Of a stretch of DNA of 56,224 bases, positions 41,422 to 49,702 are shown in pieces. Source of the DNA: SIG435 sp045530725. GTDB taxonomy: Bacteria > Bacillota > Clostridia > UMGS1810. Position 1 is the first letter of the stretch. The number at the start of each line of letters is the position of its first letter. A program made the position numbers and the translations under genes. The stretch covers positions 1 through 56,224 of the forward strand of contig JAZSCT010000033.1 of NCBI GenBank assembly GCA_045530725.1. The letters run 5' to 3'. Under the pieces are notes generated by a model. That model was not told the DNA's origin and did not search any database. It saw only the letters and a list, made by a program, of their open reading frames with translations.

Positions 41422-41487
41422 CACATAATATATAATTGGTAAGTTTTGTTGCGCATTTAGGTTTTTGATTTTGGTTTATTCTATGCC

Positions 41488-41514
41488 TTTTTGTGCTCTG
41501 GAGTTTTTTACATT
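41488..41514 (-). repeat. short 3'-flank motif, copy B
   Basis: Minus-strand ATGTAAAAAACTCCAGAGCA followed by CAAAAA lies about ten bases after the stop of the DMT transporter gene, closely similar to the sequence after the AraC-type gene at 32065-32091. Confidence 0.45.
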
Positions 41515-41524
41515 CAATTTTCGT

Positions 41525-42403
41525 TTATTTATCTTTTGAAGCAATCCCTGCACCAGTAAGTGTAAGTATTATTCCAAGTATCTGTATGATGTTTATCGCA
41601 TCACCAAATACTACTACACCAAGTACGGATGCCACTATGGGTTCTGTATTTGCTATAAGTATAGCCTTTCCTCCGTCCATTCCTGTAGATAATCCTTTTG
41701 TATAAAATACATATGGGATAACCGTTCCCGTAAGGCTTAAGAGAAAATATAAAATGATTACCGATAGATCAGGTACGGGTACTGTCCATGGGGGCACCAT
41801 ACATCCGAACACTATTGCCGCCATAATTGTCGGCATAAATGAGTTTAAGTCAGGGTGATATTTCTTAACTGCAGTTTTTCCTATTACTGTAAGCATAGAG
41901 TAACTTAATCCTGACAAAAGACCGATTGCAAGCCCAAATCCGTTTAACTTTAAGTTGGATACATCATATCCTTCCGACACGAGAAAGCATCCTGCAAAGG
42001 TAAGTAAAAGTGCCGTAAGTTTTAACTTTGTCACAGGCTCTTTGTAAAGGATTCTGTTGAATATTATTACAAATGCAGGTGCAGTATAGAGAAGAACTGC
42101 CGCCATTGATGATGAATTCAGCGTTACCTGTGCCTGAGCATACAGATATGTGGTACCGACTATTGCTATTAGTCCGTAAAAGAAATAAAAGGGAATGCAT
42201 TTAATTGAAAACGTCCCGAATGCTCCTTTTGATAACCCCCATATTATATATATTACTGCAGCAATCATTGCTCTTATTGCAGTAGATGCAAGAGGGGGGA
42301 TGCCCATTGATGCAAGGGTTCTGTTGAAACAGGGAAATATTCCCCAGCTTACTGCAGCAATGGTCACATATATTGCACCCATGGTATTTGATGATTTCTT
42401 CAT
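41525..42403 (-). CDS. EamA-family (DMT) transporter
   Basis: A 292-residue inner-membrane protein with ten predicted helices in two EamA repeats. The N-terminal repeat begins GAIYVTIAAVSWGIFPCFNRTLASMGIPPL, and the second has GFGLAIGLLSGLSYSMLTVIGK and ends with VASVLGVVVFGDAINIIQILGIILTLTGA. Family members export metabolites or amino acids; the substrate is not predictable. It follows rqcH by about 20 nt on the same strand and is probably co-transcribed with it. Confidence 0.92.
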   Translation of the reverse strand: MKKSSNTMGAIYVTIAAVSWGIFPCFNRTLASMGIPPLASTAIRAMIAAVIYIIWGLSKGAFGTFSIKCIPFYFFYGLIAIVGTTYLYAQAQVTLNSSSMAAVLLYTAPAFVIIFNRILYKEPVTKLKLTALLLTFAGCFLVSEGYDVSNLKLNGFGLAIGLLSGLSYSMLTVIGKTAVKKYHPDLNSFMPTIMAAIVFGCMVPPWTVPVPDLSVIILYFLLSLTGTVIPYVFYTKGLSTGMDGGKAILIANTEPIVASVLGVVVFGDAINIIQILGIILTLTGAGIASKDK

Positions 42404-42423
42404 AATATTGTCCTTTGTATATG

Positions 42424-44178
42424 TCAGTTCGTTCGTAATTCTTCTACAAGTTTTTCATCAGGAGTCACCACAGCAGTATAGTTATTTACATATATCACCA
42501 TACCTGGTTTTGCACCTGATGGTTTCTTCACATTTTTCACTTCGGTGTAATCTACTTCCACATTCTGGGAATTTTTGCCCTTCGAAAAGTACGCGGCAAT
42601 TATCGCTGCTTCTGTGAGAGTTCTGTCAGGCACTTCTTTTCCGCCTTCTGTCTTTATGATTACATGTGAGCCGTGAATATTTTTGGTATGAAGCCAGATA
42701 TCTGTGGAACGGGCAAGTTTAAGTGTCACATAGTCGTTTTGTTTATTGTTCTTACCTGCAAATATCTCAAATCCGTCATGGCTTACAAACCTTACAGGCT
42801 CAAATTTAGGTGATTTGGAAATCTTTTTGCCACTAACCCTTCTTCTTATATATCCCTCATCTGCCAGTTCATCTTTTATCTGATTGATTTCCGATACTGT
42901 TTCTGCCTGTTCGATGGATTCTAGCACAGATTTTAAGTATTCGATTTCTTCAAGATTTATTTTTCTCTGCTTCAATGTTTCTTCTTCGGCAGTTTTTTCT
43001 TTGGTATATCTTAAGTAGAACCTCTGGGCATTTTCCGAAGGGGTAAGGTCGGTTTTGAGTGTGATTCTTATCATTTCTCCTTCAGAATAGAAGTTTTCAA
43101 GTTCCACCACCTCATCGCCTTTTTTGATACGATAAAGGTTTGCGGTGATAAGATCACCTTTGATTTTGTGCTTTTCTCTGTCTGATGAGCGGGACAGGGT
43201 TTCGTTCTGTATCTGAAGTTTTCTTTCGCATCTTTCTATATTATTTGATACAAGTTTGTGTAGTGTGGCACTTTTTTGCCTCATACTTTCGCTTTTTGCT
43301 TTCTTGATATAGAAACTATCTACCGCTTCATTCATTGTGTCAAATGTTTCCCATTGCACCATGTTTTCATATTGCTGTATCATAAACGGAGCGAAATCGA
43401 GAGGTTTTGATGTTTCTTTATCTACTATTATACAGGGTGAGTATCGGTGATTTACAATACTTTCCCTTAATTCTGTGATTTTGTCAGAGACAGGTTTCAC
43501 ACTATCAAGAGAGGGCATTGCGTCGGTATCTTTCAGCGCATTGAATACCACTTCTCTGGCAATTAAGGGGCTTATGCCCATATATTTTGACATAATCTGT
43601 TTCTGATATGGTATTTCATTCACTTCTATATCGGACAGTATGTCATAGTCTGCTCTTTTTGTTAAGTCAAGTTTGCCCTGAGAGGGTGGTTCTTCATATA
43701 TAAATCCCGGAAGAACCTGTCTTACAGAACTTACCGTGATATCTATATGGAAAATGGAATCTATGATTTTTCCGGAATTATTTACAAGGATAATGTTTGA
43801 GTGCTTTCCCATGATTTCCGCAATAAGGGTCTTTGTGGAAAGGTCTCCCAATTCATCATAACTTTCTATGTCGAAACAAATGATTCGTTCCATTTCTTTC
43901 TGATACACATCAGTTATCTTTCCGCCCAAGATATGCTTTCTGAGTAACATACAGAAAAGGGGAGGGGACTGAGGGTTATCTTTTGAAAGGGTAGTAAGAT
44001 GAACTCTTGGAAAAGAAGGATTTGCACACAGAAGCATTCTGAAACTGTCTCTGAAGGCACGAAGTCCCAGGATGATTTCGTCTCTTTCGGGCTGATGTAT
44101 TTTGTCTATTCTTGCACCCACAAGGAAACTTTTGAGTTCATTTGTAAGTGCGCTTAGTGTAATTCCGTCAAGTGCCAT
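42424..44178 (-). CDS. rqcH: ribosome quality control factor RqcH (NFACT family)
   Basis: A 584-residue NFACT protein (older name fibronectin-binding protein FbpA). In Bacillus RqcH binds obstructed 50S subunits and recruits tRNA-Ala to add alanine tails to stalled chains. Domains in order: NFACT-N (MALDGITLSALTNEL..., E97-R98 at the position of the functional DR motif), helix-hairpin-helix region, coiled coil (about 280-430), and NFACT-R with STDIWLHTKNIHGSHVIIKT. AAAGGAGG lies upstream. Length matches the family. Confidence 0.95.
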   Translation of the reverse strand: MALDGITLSALTNELKSFLVGARIDKIHQPERDEIILGLRAFRDSFRMLLCANPSFPRVHLTTLSKDNPQSPPLFCMLLRKHILGGKITDVYQKEMERIICFDIESYDELGDLSTKTLIAEIMGKHSNIILVNNSGKIIDSIFHIDITVSSVRQVLPGFIYEEPPSQGKLDLTKRADYDILSDIEVNEIPYQKQIMSKYMGISPLIAREVVFNALKDTDAMPSLDSVKPVSDKITELRESIVNHRYSPCIIVDKETSKPLDFAPFMIQQYENMVQWETFDTMNEAVDSFYIKKAKSESMRQKSATLHKLVSNNIERCERKLQIQNETLSRSSDREKHKIKGDLITANLYRIKKGDEVVELENFYSEGEMIRITLKTDLTPSENAQRFYLRYTKEKTAEEETLKQRKINLEEIEYLKSVLESIEQAETVSEINQIKDELADEGYIRRRVSGKKISKSPKFEPVRFVSHDGFEIFAGKNNKQNDYVTLKLARSTDIWLHTKNIHGSHVIIKTEGGKEVPDRTLTEAAIIAAYFSKGKNSQNVEVDYTEVKNVKKPSGAKPGMVIYVNNYTAVVTPDEKLVEELRTN

Positions 44179-44205
44179 ATATAAATCCTCCTTTCATATT
44201 CGCCT

Positions 44206-44235
44206 ATTATATCACAAAAAGTGTTAAATTATCAA
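44206..44235 (-). promoter_or_regulatory. extended -10 promoter of rqcH
   Basis: On the minus strand TTGATA, 18-bp spacer and TGATATAAT. Predicted start near 44199, about 20 nt before the start codon. Confidence 0.65.
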
Positions 44236-44295
44236 GCAAAATACATCACTTTTCAAAAATATCGTCAAATAGATCACAAACCTTATAAAAAAACC

Positions 44296-44324
44296 TTGAA
44301 AAAATAGGAATGCCGTGATATAAT
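44296..44324 (+). promoter_or_regulatory. extended -10 promoter of nifJ
   Basis: TTGAAA, 17-bp spacer and TGATATAAT. The leader of nearly 90 nt contains a small hairpin (TGTCTG and CAGACA near 44373-44390) just upstream of the ribosome-binding site GAGGAGG. Confidence 0.7.
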
Positions 44325-44418
44325 CAAAGTGTTGTCTTATGTGTTTTTGCACAAATGATGAAGTAAATAACAGATGTCTGTCTTTCAGACAATCTGATAA
44401 ATTGAGGAGGTAGTAAAA

Positions 44419-47400
44419 TTGGCAAAGAAATTTAAGACCATGGATGGTAACTGCGCTGCCGCACATTGCGCCTATGCGTTTACAGAAGTAGCAGCAATTT
44501 ACCCAATCACACCATCATCAACAATGGCAGAATACGTTGATGAATGGAGTGCAAAAGGCTTGAAGAACATCTTCGGCCAGACAGTTGACGTTGTAGAAAT
44601 GCAGTCTGAAGCAGGTGCTGCAGGTGCAGTTCACGGCTCACTTCAGGCAGGTGCTCTTACAACAACATTCACCGCATCTCAGGGACTTCTTCTTATGATC
44701 CCTAATATGTACAAGATCGCAGGTGAACTTTTGCCTACAGTATTTCACGTAAGCGCAAGAGCAATCGCTGCTCATGCACTCAATATCTTTGGTGACCATC
44801 AGGACGTTATGGCTTGTCGTCAGACAGGTTTCGCTCTCTTGGCATCAGGCTCAGTTCAGGAAGTTATGGACCTTGGCGGTGTTGCTCACCTTGCTTCTAT
44901 CAAGGGCAGAGTTCCATTCCTCCACTTCTTTGACGGTTTCAGAACAAGCCACGAAATCCAGAAGATTGAAGTTATGGATTACGAAGACCTTAAAGGACTT
45001 GTGGATTATGATGCACTTAAGGCATTCAAGGACAATGCTTTGAATCCTGAACACCCTGTATTAAGAGGTACTGCTCAGAACTCTGACATCTACTTCCAGG
45101 GCAGAGAAGCATCAAACAAATTCTACGATGCAATTCCTGACATCGTAAATGATTACATGAAAGAAATCACAAAGATTACAGGCAGAGAATACAAACCATT
45201 CAACTACTATGGTGCTCCTGATGCAACAAAAGTTATCGTTGCTATGGGTTCTGTTTGTGAAGCTTTGGAAGAAACAGTTGATTACCTCAACGCTAAGGGC
45301 GAAAAGGTCGGTGTACTCAAAGTTCACCTTTACAGACCTTTCTCAGCAAAATACTTCTTTGACGTTATGCCTTCAACTGTTAAGAAGATTGCTGTTTTAG
45401 ACAGAACAAAAGAACCGGGTTCACTTGGCGAACCACTTTATCTTGATGTTTGCAACCTTTACATGGGCAAAGAAAATGCTCCTGAAATCGTTGGCGGAAG
45501 ATTCGGTCTTGGTTCTAAGGATACTACACCTACACAGCTCGTAAGTGTATTTGACAATCTTGATGCTACAGAACCTAAGAAAGGTTTCACAATCGGTATC
45601 GTTGATGACGTTACAAATCTTTCACTTCCTGTTGGCGAAAGAATCAATGCTGCTCCTGCAGGTGCAACCAGATGTAAATTCTGGGGATTCGGTTCTGACG
45701 GTACAGTTGGTGCAAACAAAGACGCTATCAAGATCATCGGTGATAACACAGACCTTTATGCTCAGGCATACTTTGATTATGATTCAAAGAAATCAGGCGG
45801 TGTAACCATGTCTCACTTGAGATTTGGTAAGACTCCTATCAAATCAACATATCTCCTTGACGAAGCAGACTACATTGCTTGTCATAAGCCTGCATATGTT
45901 CATCAGTACGATGTACTTGACGGACTTAAGAAGGGTGGTACATTCCTCCTTAACTGTGTATGGGATGAATCAGAACTTGATAAGCACCTTCCTGCAAAAG
46001 TTAAGAGATATCTTGCAGAAAATGAAATCAACTTCTACACAATCAACGCTGTAGATGTTGCAGTTAAAGTTGGTCTCGGACCAAACAGAATCAACATGGT
46101 AACACAGAGTGCATTCTTCAAACTTGCAAACGTTATTCCTTTTGATGAAGCAGTTACACTTATCAAAGATGCTATCAAAAAGACTTACGGCAAGAAGGGT
46201 GACGAAATCGTTAAGATGAACTGTGATGCAGTTGACGGCGCTATCGATGCATTGAAGAAGATTGAAGTTCCTGCTTCATGGAAAGATGCTGTAGATAACG
46301 ACACCAAGAAGGCTGACGTTCCTGAGTTTATCGAAAAGATCGTAAAACCTGTAAATGCACAGGCTGGTAACAAACTTCCTGTAAGTACATTCCTTGGTAT
46401 CGAAGACGGTACATTCGAAACAGGTACTTCAAGATATGAAAAGAGAGGCGTTGCAGTTAACGTTCCTGTATGGGATGGCACAAAGTGTATCCAGTGTAAC
46501 CAGTGTTCACTTGTTTGTCCACATGCTGCAATCAGACCTGTTCTTCTCACTGATGCAGAAGCAGCAAACAAACCTGCAGATTTCGTAACATACCCTGCAA
46601 AGGCTATGGGCGAAGGCTTGCAGTTCAGAATGCAGGTATCACCTAACGACTGTCTCGGTTGTGGAGTTTGTGCTCAGGTTTGTCCTGACAAGATCCAGGC
46701 TCTTACAATGAAACCATATGACGATGTTGTAGAACCTGATGCTGCTAACTGGGATTATGCAATGACAATTCCTACAAAGCAGGATACAATCGATATCACA
46801 AAGAACATCAAGAATTCACAGTTCGCACAGCCAATGCTTGAGTTCTCAGGCGCTTGTGCAGGTTGTGGTGAAACACCATATATCAAACTTATCACTCAGC
46901 TCTTCGGTGACAGAATGATGGTTGCAAATGCTACAGGTTGTACATCAATCTGGGGCGGTTCTGCTCCTTCAATGCCATACTGCAAGAACGCAGAAGGCAA
47001 GGGTCCTGCATGGGCTAACTCACTCTTCGAAGACAATGCTGAATTCGGTCTTGGTATGGTTAAGGGTGTTACAAAGATCAGAGAAACACTTGTTGCTCGT
47101 ATGAACGAAGCAATGGATGCTGTAAGCCCAGAACTTGCAGAGGCATTCAAAGAATGGATCGCAGGCAAAGACAATGCAGAAGCATCTAAGGCTGCTGCTA
47201 AGAAGATTATGGCTCTTATCAAAGATGCTGATATGTCAAATCCTGCAATCAAGGAAATCGCTGACAGAGCAGACTTCCTTATCAAACGTTCACAGTGGAT
47301 CTTCGGTGGTGACGGTTGGGCATATGATATCGGTTACGGCGGTCTCGACCATGTAATCGCATCAGGCGAAGACCTGAACATATTCGTAGTAGATACTGAA

Positions 47401-47940
47401 GTATATTCAAATACAGGCGGTCAGTCTTCTAAGGCTACACCAACTGCAGCAGTTGCAAAATTTGCAGCAGCAGGTAAGAAACAGAAGAAGAAACACCTCG
47501 GTATGATTGCTACAACATATGGCTATGTATATGTTGCTCAGATTGCTCTCGGTGCAAATATGCAGCAGGCAATGAATGCAATCAAGGAAGCAGAAGCATA
47601 TCCGGGTCCATCACTTATCATCGCATATGCTCCATGTATCAACCATGGTATCAAGATTGGTATGGCAAATACTATCCTTGAAGAAAAGAAAGCAGTAGAA
47701 TGCGGTTACTGGCACTTATGGAGATACAACCCACAGTTGGCAGAAGAAGGTAAGAACCCATTCATCCTTGATTCTAAAGAACCTACAGGTACTGTTACAG
47801 ACTTCATGAACGGCGAAAACAGATATCTTATTCTTAAGAAAGCATATCCTGAAATCGCTGAACAGTTGTTCCAGAAGGCTGAAAAGGATCTTAAGGAAAG
47901 ATACGAAGTTTACAAAAGACAGGCTAAAATGGAATTTTAA
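44419..47940 (+). CDS. nifJ: pyruvate:ferredoxin (flavodoxin) oxidoreductase
   Basis: Oxidises pyruvate and CoA to acetyl-CoA and CO2 while reducing ferredoxin, the central catabolic step of clostridial fermentation. The single-chain enzyme of 1173 residues has fused domains: N-terminal pyrimidine-binding domain (IYPITPSSTMAEYVDEW), domain III, an EKR region, two [4Fe-4S] motifs (CIQCNQCSLVCP near 690 and CLGCGVCAQVCP near 745), and the C-terminal TPP domain with CAGCGE, GGDGWAYDIGYGG and DTEVYSNTGGQ. The start is TTG with GAGGAGG 8 nt upstream. Codon use is highly biased, consistent with very high expression. It feeds Pta-AckA, and the small ferredoxin at 4.9 kb is a likely acceptor. Confidence 0.98.
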   Translation: MAKKFKTMDGNCAAAHCAYAFTEVAAIYPITPSSTMAEYVDEWSAKGLKNIFGQTVDVVEMQSEAGAAGAVHGSLQAGALTTTFTASQGLLLMIPNMYKIAGELLPTVFHVSARAIAAHALNIFGDHQDVMACRQTGFALLASGSVQEVMDLGGVAHLASIKGRVPFLHFFDGFRTSHEIQKIEVMDYEDLKGLVDYDALKAFKDNALNPEHPVLRGTAQNSDIYFQGREASNKFYDAIPDIVNDYMKEITKITGREYKPFNYYGAPDATKVIVAMGSVCEALEETVDYLNAKGEKVGVLKVHLYRPFSAKYFFDVMPSTVKKIAVLDRTKEPGSLGEPLYLDVCNLYMGKENAPEIVGGRFGLGSKDTTPTQLVSVFDNLDATEPKKGFTIGIVDDVTNLSLPVGERINAAPAGATRCKFWGFGSDGTVGANKDAIKIIGDNTDLYAQAYFDYDSKKSGGVTMSHLRFGKTPIKSTYLLDEADYIACHKPAYVHQYDVLDGLKKGGTFLLNCVWDESELDKHLPAKVKRYLAENEINFYTINAVDVAVKVGLGPNRINMVTQSAFFKLANVIPFDEAVTLIKDAIKKTYGKKGDEIVKMNCDAVDGAIDALKKIEVPASWKDAVDNDTKKADVPEFIEKIVKPVNAQAGNKLPVSTFLGIEDGTFETGTSRYEKRGVAVNVPVWDGTKCIQCNQCSLVCPHAAIRPVLLTDAEAANKPADFVTYPAKAMGEGLQFRMQVSPNDCLGCGVCAQVCPDKIQALTMKPYDDVVEPDAANWDYAMTIPTKQDTIDITKNIKNSQFAQPMLEFSGACAGCGETPYIKLITQLFGDRMMVANATGCTSIWGGSAPSMPYCKNAEGKGPAWANSLFEDNAEFGLGMVKGVTKIRETLVARMNEAMDAVSPELAEAFKEWIAGKDNAEASKAAAKKIMALIKDADMSNPAIKEIADRADFLIKRSQWIFGGDGWAYDIGYGGLDHVIASGEDLNIFVVDTEVYSNTGGQSSKATPTAAVAKFAAAGKKQKKKHLGMIATTYGYVYVAQIALGANMQQAMNAIKEAEAYPGPSLIIAYAPCINHGIKIGMANTILEEKKAVECGYWHLWRYNPQLAEEGKNPFILDSKEPTGTVTDFMNGENRYLILKKAYPEIAEQLFQKAEKDLKERYEVYKRQAKMEF

Positions 47941-47971
47941 TCTTGTCCTTGGATAAATTTCAATCATAAAT

Positions 47972-48005
47972 AAAAAAGGTGCAGAAGTTTTTCTGCACCT
48001 TTTTT
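47972..48005 (+). terminator. intrinsic terminator of nifJ
   Basis: A 15-bp perfect inverted repeat including A/T ends (arms 47972-47986 and 47991-48005) around GTTT, with the final six T residues in the right arm. Confidence 0.9.
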
Positions 48006-48020
48006 ATATGATTTATTCCC

Positions 48021-48063
48021 AAAAACTACACCAAAAGGGACGGTTCCTTTTGGTGTAGTTTTT
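48021..48063. repeat. dispersed palindromic element, copy 2
   Basis: A perfect 18-bp inverted repeat (arms 48021-48038 and 48046-48063) around the loop GACGGTT. The arms read AAAAACTACACCAAAAGG and complement, against AAAAAACTATACCAAAAGGG in copy 1 at 16675. The one stem difference, CTACACC/GGTGTAG against CTATACC/GGTATAG, changes both partners of a base pair. It lies between two terminators, those of nifJ and ctpA. Confidence 0.85.
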
Positions 48064-48071
48064 CATATAAG

Positions 48072-48102
48072 AAAAGCACGGAAGATGTAATTCCGTGCTT
48101 TT
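48072..48102 (-). terminator. intrinsic terminator of ctpA operon
   Basis: A 12-bp perfect stem (arms 48072-48083 and 48091-48102) ending in TTTT on both strands, directly downstream of ctpA on the minus strand. Confidence 0.85.
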
Positions 48103-48112
48103 AAATATTACA

Positions 48113-49675
48113 TTATTCAGGTCTTTTAAGTGTAGGTTTCGGTTCATTGTCTGACAAATCCACAATCCCTTCTCCTACATATTCTTTCCAACTGTCATCT
48201 GTAAGAACCTTGATTGCAGTTTCAAGTTGCTTGTCAGGTCTTACTTTACTTGTTGCAAGGACATTTTCTATCATAAGTTGAGTATTGAAATCCATCACTC
48301 CGTATGGGTAGAGGTCTGTAGTTCTCTGAAATGCACAGGTAGCCGCCCACATTTTTTCATCAAAGAGATCGTTTCCAGGATATCCTACATCATATCCTAA
48401 TATATGAAGTCTCTGTTTGAGTTTAACTACTTCTTCACTTCTGTCACCAATGGTAAGTTTATCTTCAATCTTTAGTGTGCCGAAAATCTCTTTTGAATAC
48501 TTCACAAGTTCGTTTGTCACTTCAATGTCTGGATAAATACCTATATTGTTGATTCTTCTGCCGCCTGCAGTAAGATATTCAGCATCTGTAAGTTTTACTC
48601 CGCCGCCTGTCCATATTCTGCTTATAAATTGTTTTGTTCCTTTTCCAAAGGATTTCTCTCCGATTACTACGCCCACTTTTGTATCCTGAACTGCACCGGA
48701 GAATGCTTCTGAAGCACTTGCGCTATGTTTGTTGATAAGAACCGCCAGGGTGTATTTCGGATTTTCGTTTTCGGAATAATAGACATCTTTCTCTTCGGGA
48801 TCTTTGTAATCCATACTGATTACGGGGCCCTTAGGGAAGAAATGCTGACTTATCTTTACGTATTCATCCAGAGATCCGCCCGGGTTGTATCTTAAATCGA
48901 TGATTACTTTTGTGATATTCTTTGCATCAAATGTATTAAGTGCCTCTGCAATCATCTTATCACAATGCCCGTCAAAAGAGTCAAGGGAAATGAAACCGAT
49001 TGAGTCGTTGATTATGTCATAATATCCGCTTACATTCTCTACCTTTGCACGAGTCATTACCTTTTCGGTGTATTCACCGTTATGCATTATGCCTATTGTT
49101 ACATCTGTGCCTTCTTCGCCAACGATAAATTTCTTGGCTTCATCGGTAGAAAGTCCTTTGAGTGAGTTTCCGTCTGCAGATACGATGATATCGCCTACCA
49201 TAAGGCCTGACTGTGAAGCAGGGGAGTTGGAGAGTACACTCATTACGAAGAGCCCTTCATCGGTTTCTGATATGATGACACCGATTCCGCAGAATGTGTT
49301 TGTTACATATTCCATAAGTTCCTTGTATTCTTCAGGAGTGTAATATTCGCTGTGAATATCAAGTTGGTCAAAGATTGCTCTTAGAGCATCATTCATAAGT
49401 TCAGGTTCAAGTGCAAGAAGTCTTGAAATGATGCTTTTGTATATTTCTTCTCTGTCTATTCCGTATCTGTAGGACTTATCTACAGCATCCACCATTCCTT
49501 CTACAATGTATCTTTCAAAGGTGTCTTCGTTAAGAGGCTTTTCTTCATTTTCTGCTGTGATTTCCTGAGACTTTTCATCAGGTGCAACAGGTGAATCTTT
49601 AGCGAATACAGAAATCTGAAACAAAAGAAGTAGGCTAAGAAGCAAAGATAAAAATCTGTATTTTGTATTTTTCAT
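48113..49675 (-). CDS. S41-family C-terminal processing peptidase with PG-binding domain
   Basis: A 520-residue secreted or membrane-anchored serine protease. An N-terminal signal segment (RFLSLLLSLLLLFQISVFA) is followed by a helical region, a PDZ domain (about 125-205 with GIGVIISETDEGLFV and SPASQSGLMVGDIIV), and the S41 core with the catalytic serine in NKHSASASEAFSG and the lysine in GEKSFGKGTKQ. A C-terminal peptidoglycan-binding-type domain (about 415-485, GDRSEEVVKLKQRLHILGYDVGY) matches CtpA/CtpB architecture. In spore formers such proteases can process sporulation signalling proteins. It is the last gene of ddl-murI-DUF1934-argS-ctpA, 27 nt after argS. Confidence 0.93.
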   Translation of the reverse strand: MKNTKYRFLSLLLSLLLLFQISVFAKDSPVAPDEKSQEITAENEEKPLNEDTFERYIVEGMVDAVDKSYRYGIDREEIYKSIISRLLALEPELMNDALRAIFDQLDIHSEYYTPEEYKELMEYVTNTFCGIGVIISETDEGLFVMSVLSNSPASQSGLMVGDIIVSADGNSLKGLSTDEAKKFIVGEEGTDVTIGIMHNGEYTEKVMTRAKVENVSGYYDIINDSIGFISLDSFDGHCDKMIAEALNTFDAKNITKVIIDLRYNPGGSLDEYVKISQHFFPKGPVISMDYKDPEEKDVYYSENENPKYTLAVLINKHSASASEAFSGAVQDTKVGVVIGEKSFGKGTKQFISRIWTGGGVKLTDAEYLTAGGRRINNIGIYPDIEVTNELVKYSKEIFGTLKIEDKLTIGDRSEEVVKLKQRLHILGYDVGYPGNDLFDEKMWAATCAFQRTTDLYPYGVMDFNTQLMIENVLATSKVRPDKQLETAIKVLTDDSWKEYVGEGIVDLSDNEPKPTLKRPE

Positions 49676-49702
49676 TCAAATCAATTCCTTCATTATATAT
49701 AG

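Noticed and set aside
41202..41456. 84-residue minus-strand frame through the GC-rich element
   Set aside because: It runs through a terminator, multiple hairpins and the glnA promoter and has no ribosome-binding site; the sequence is better explained as structured non-coding DNA.
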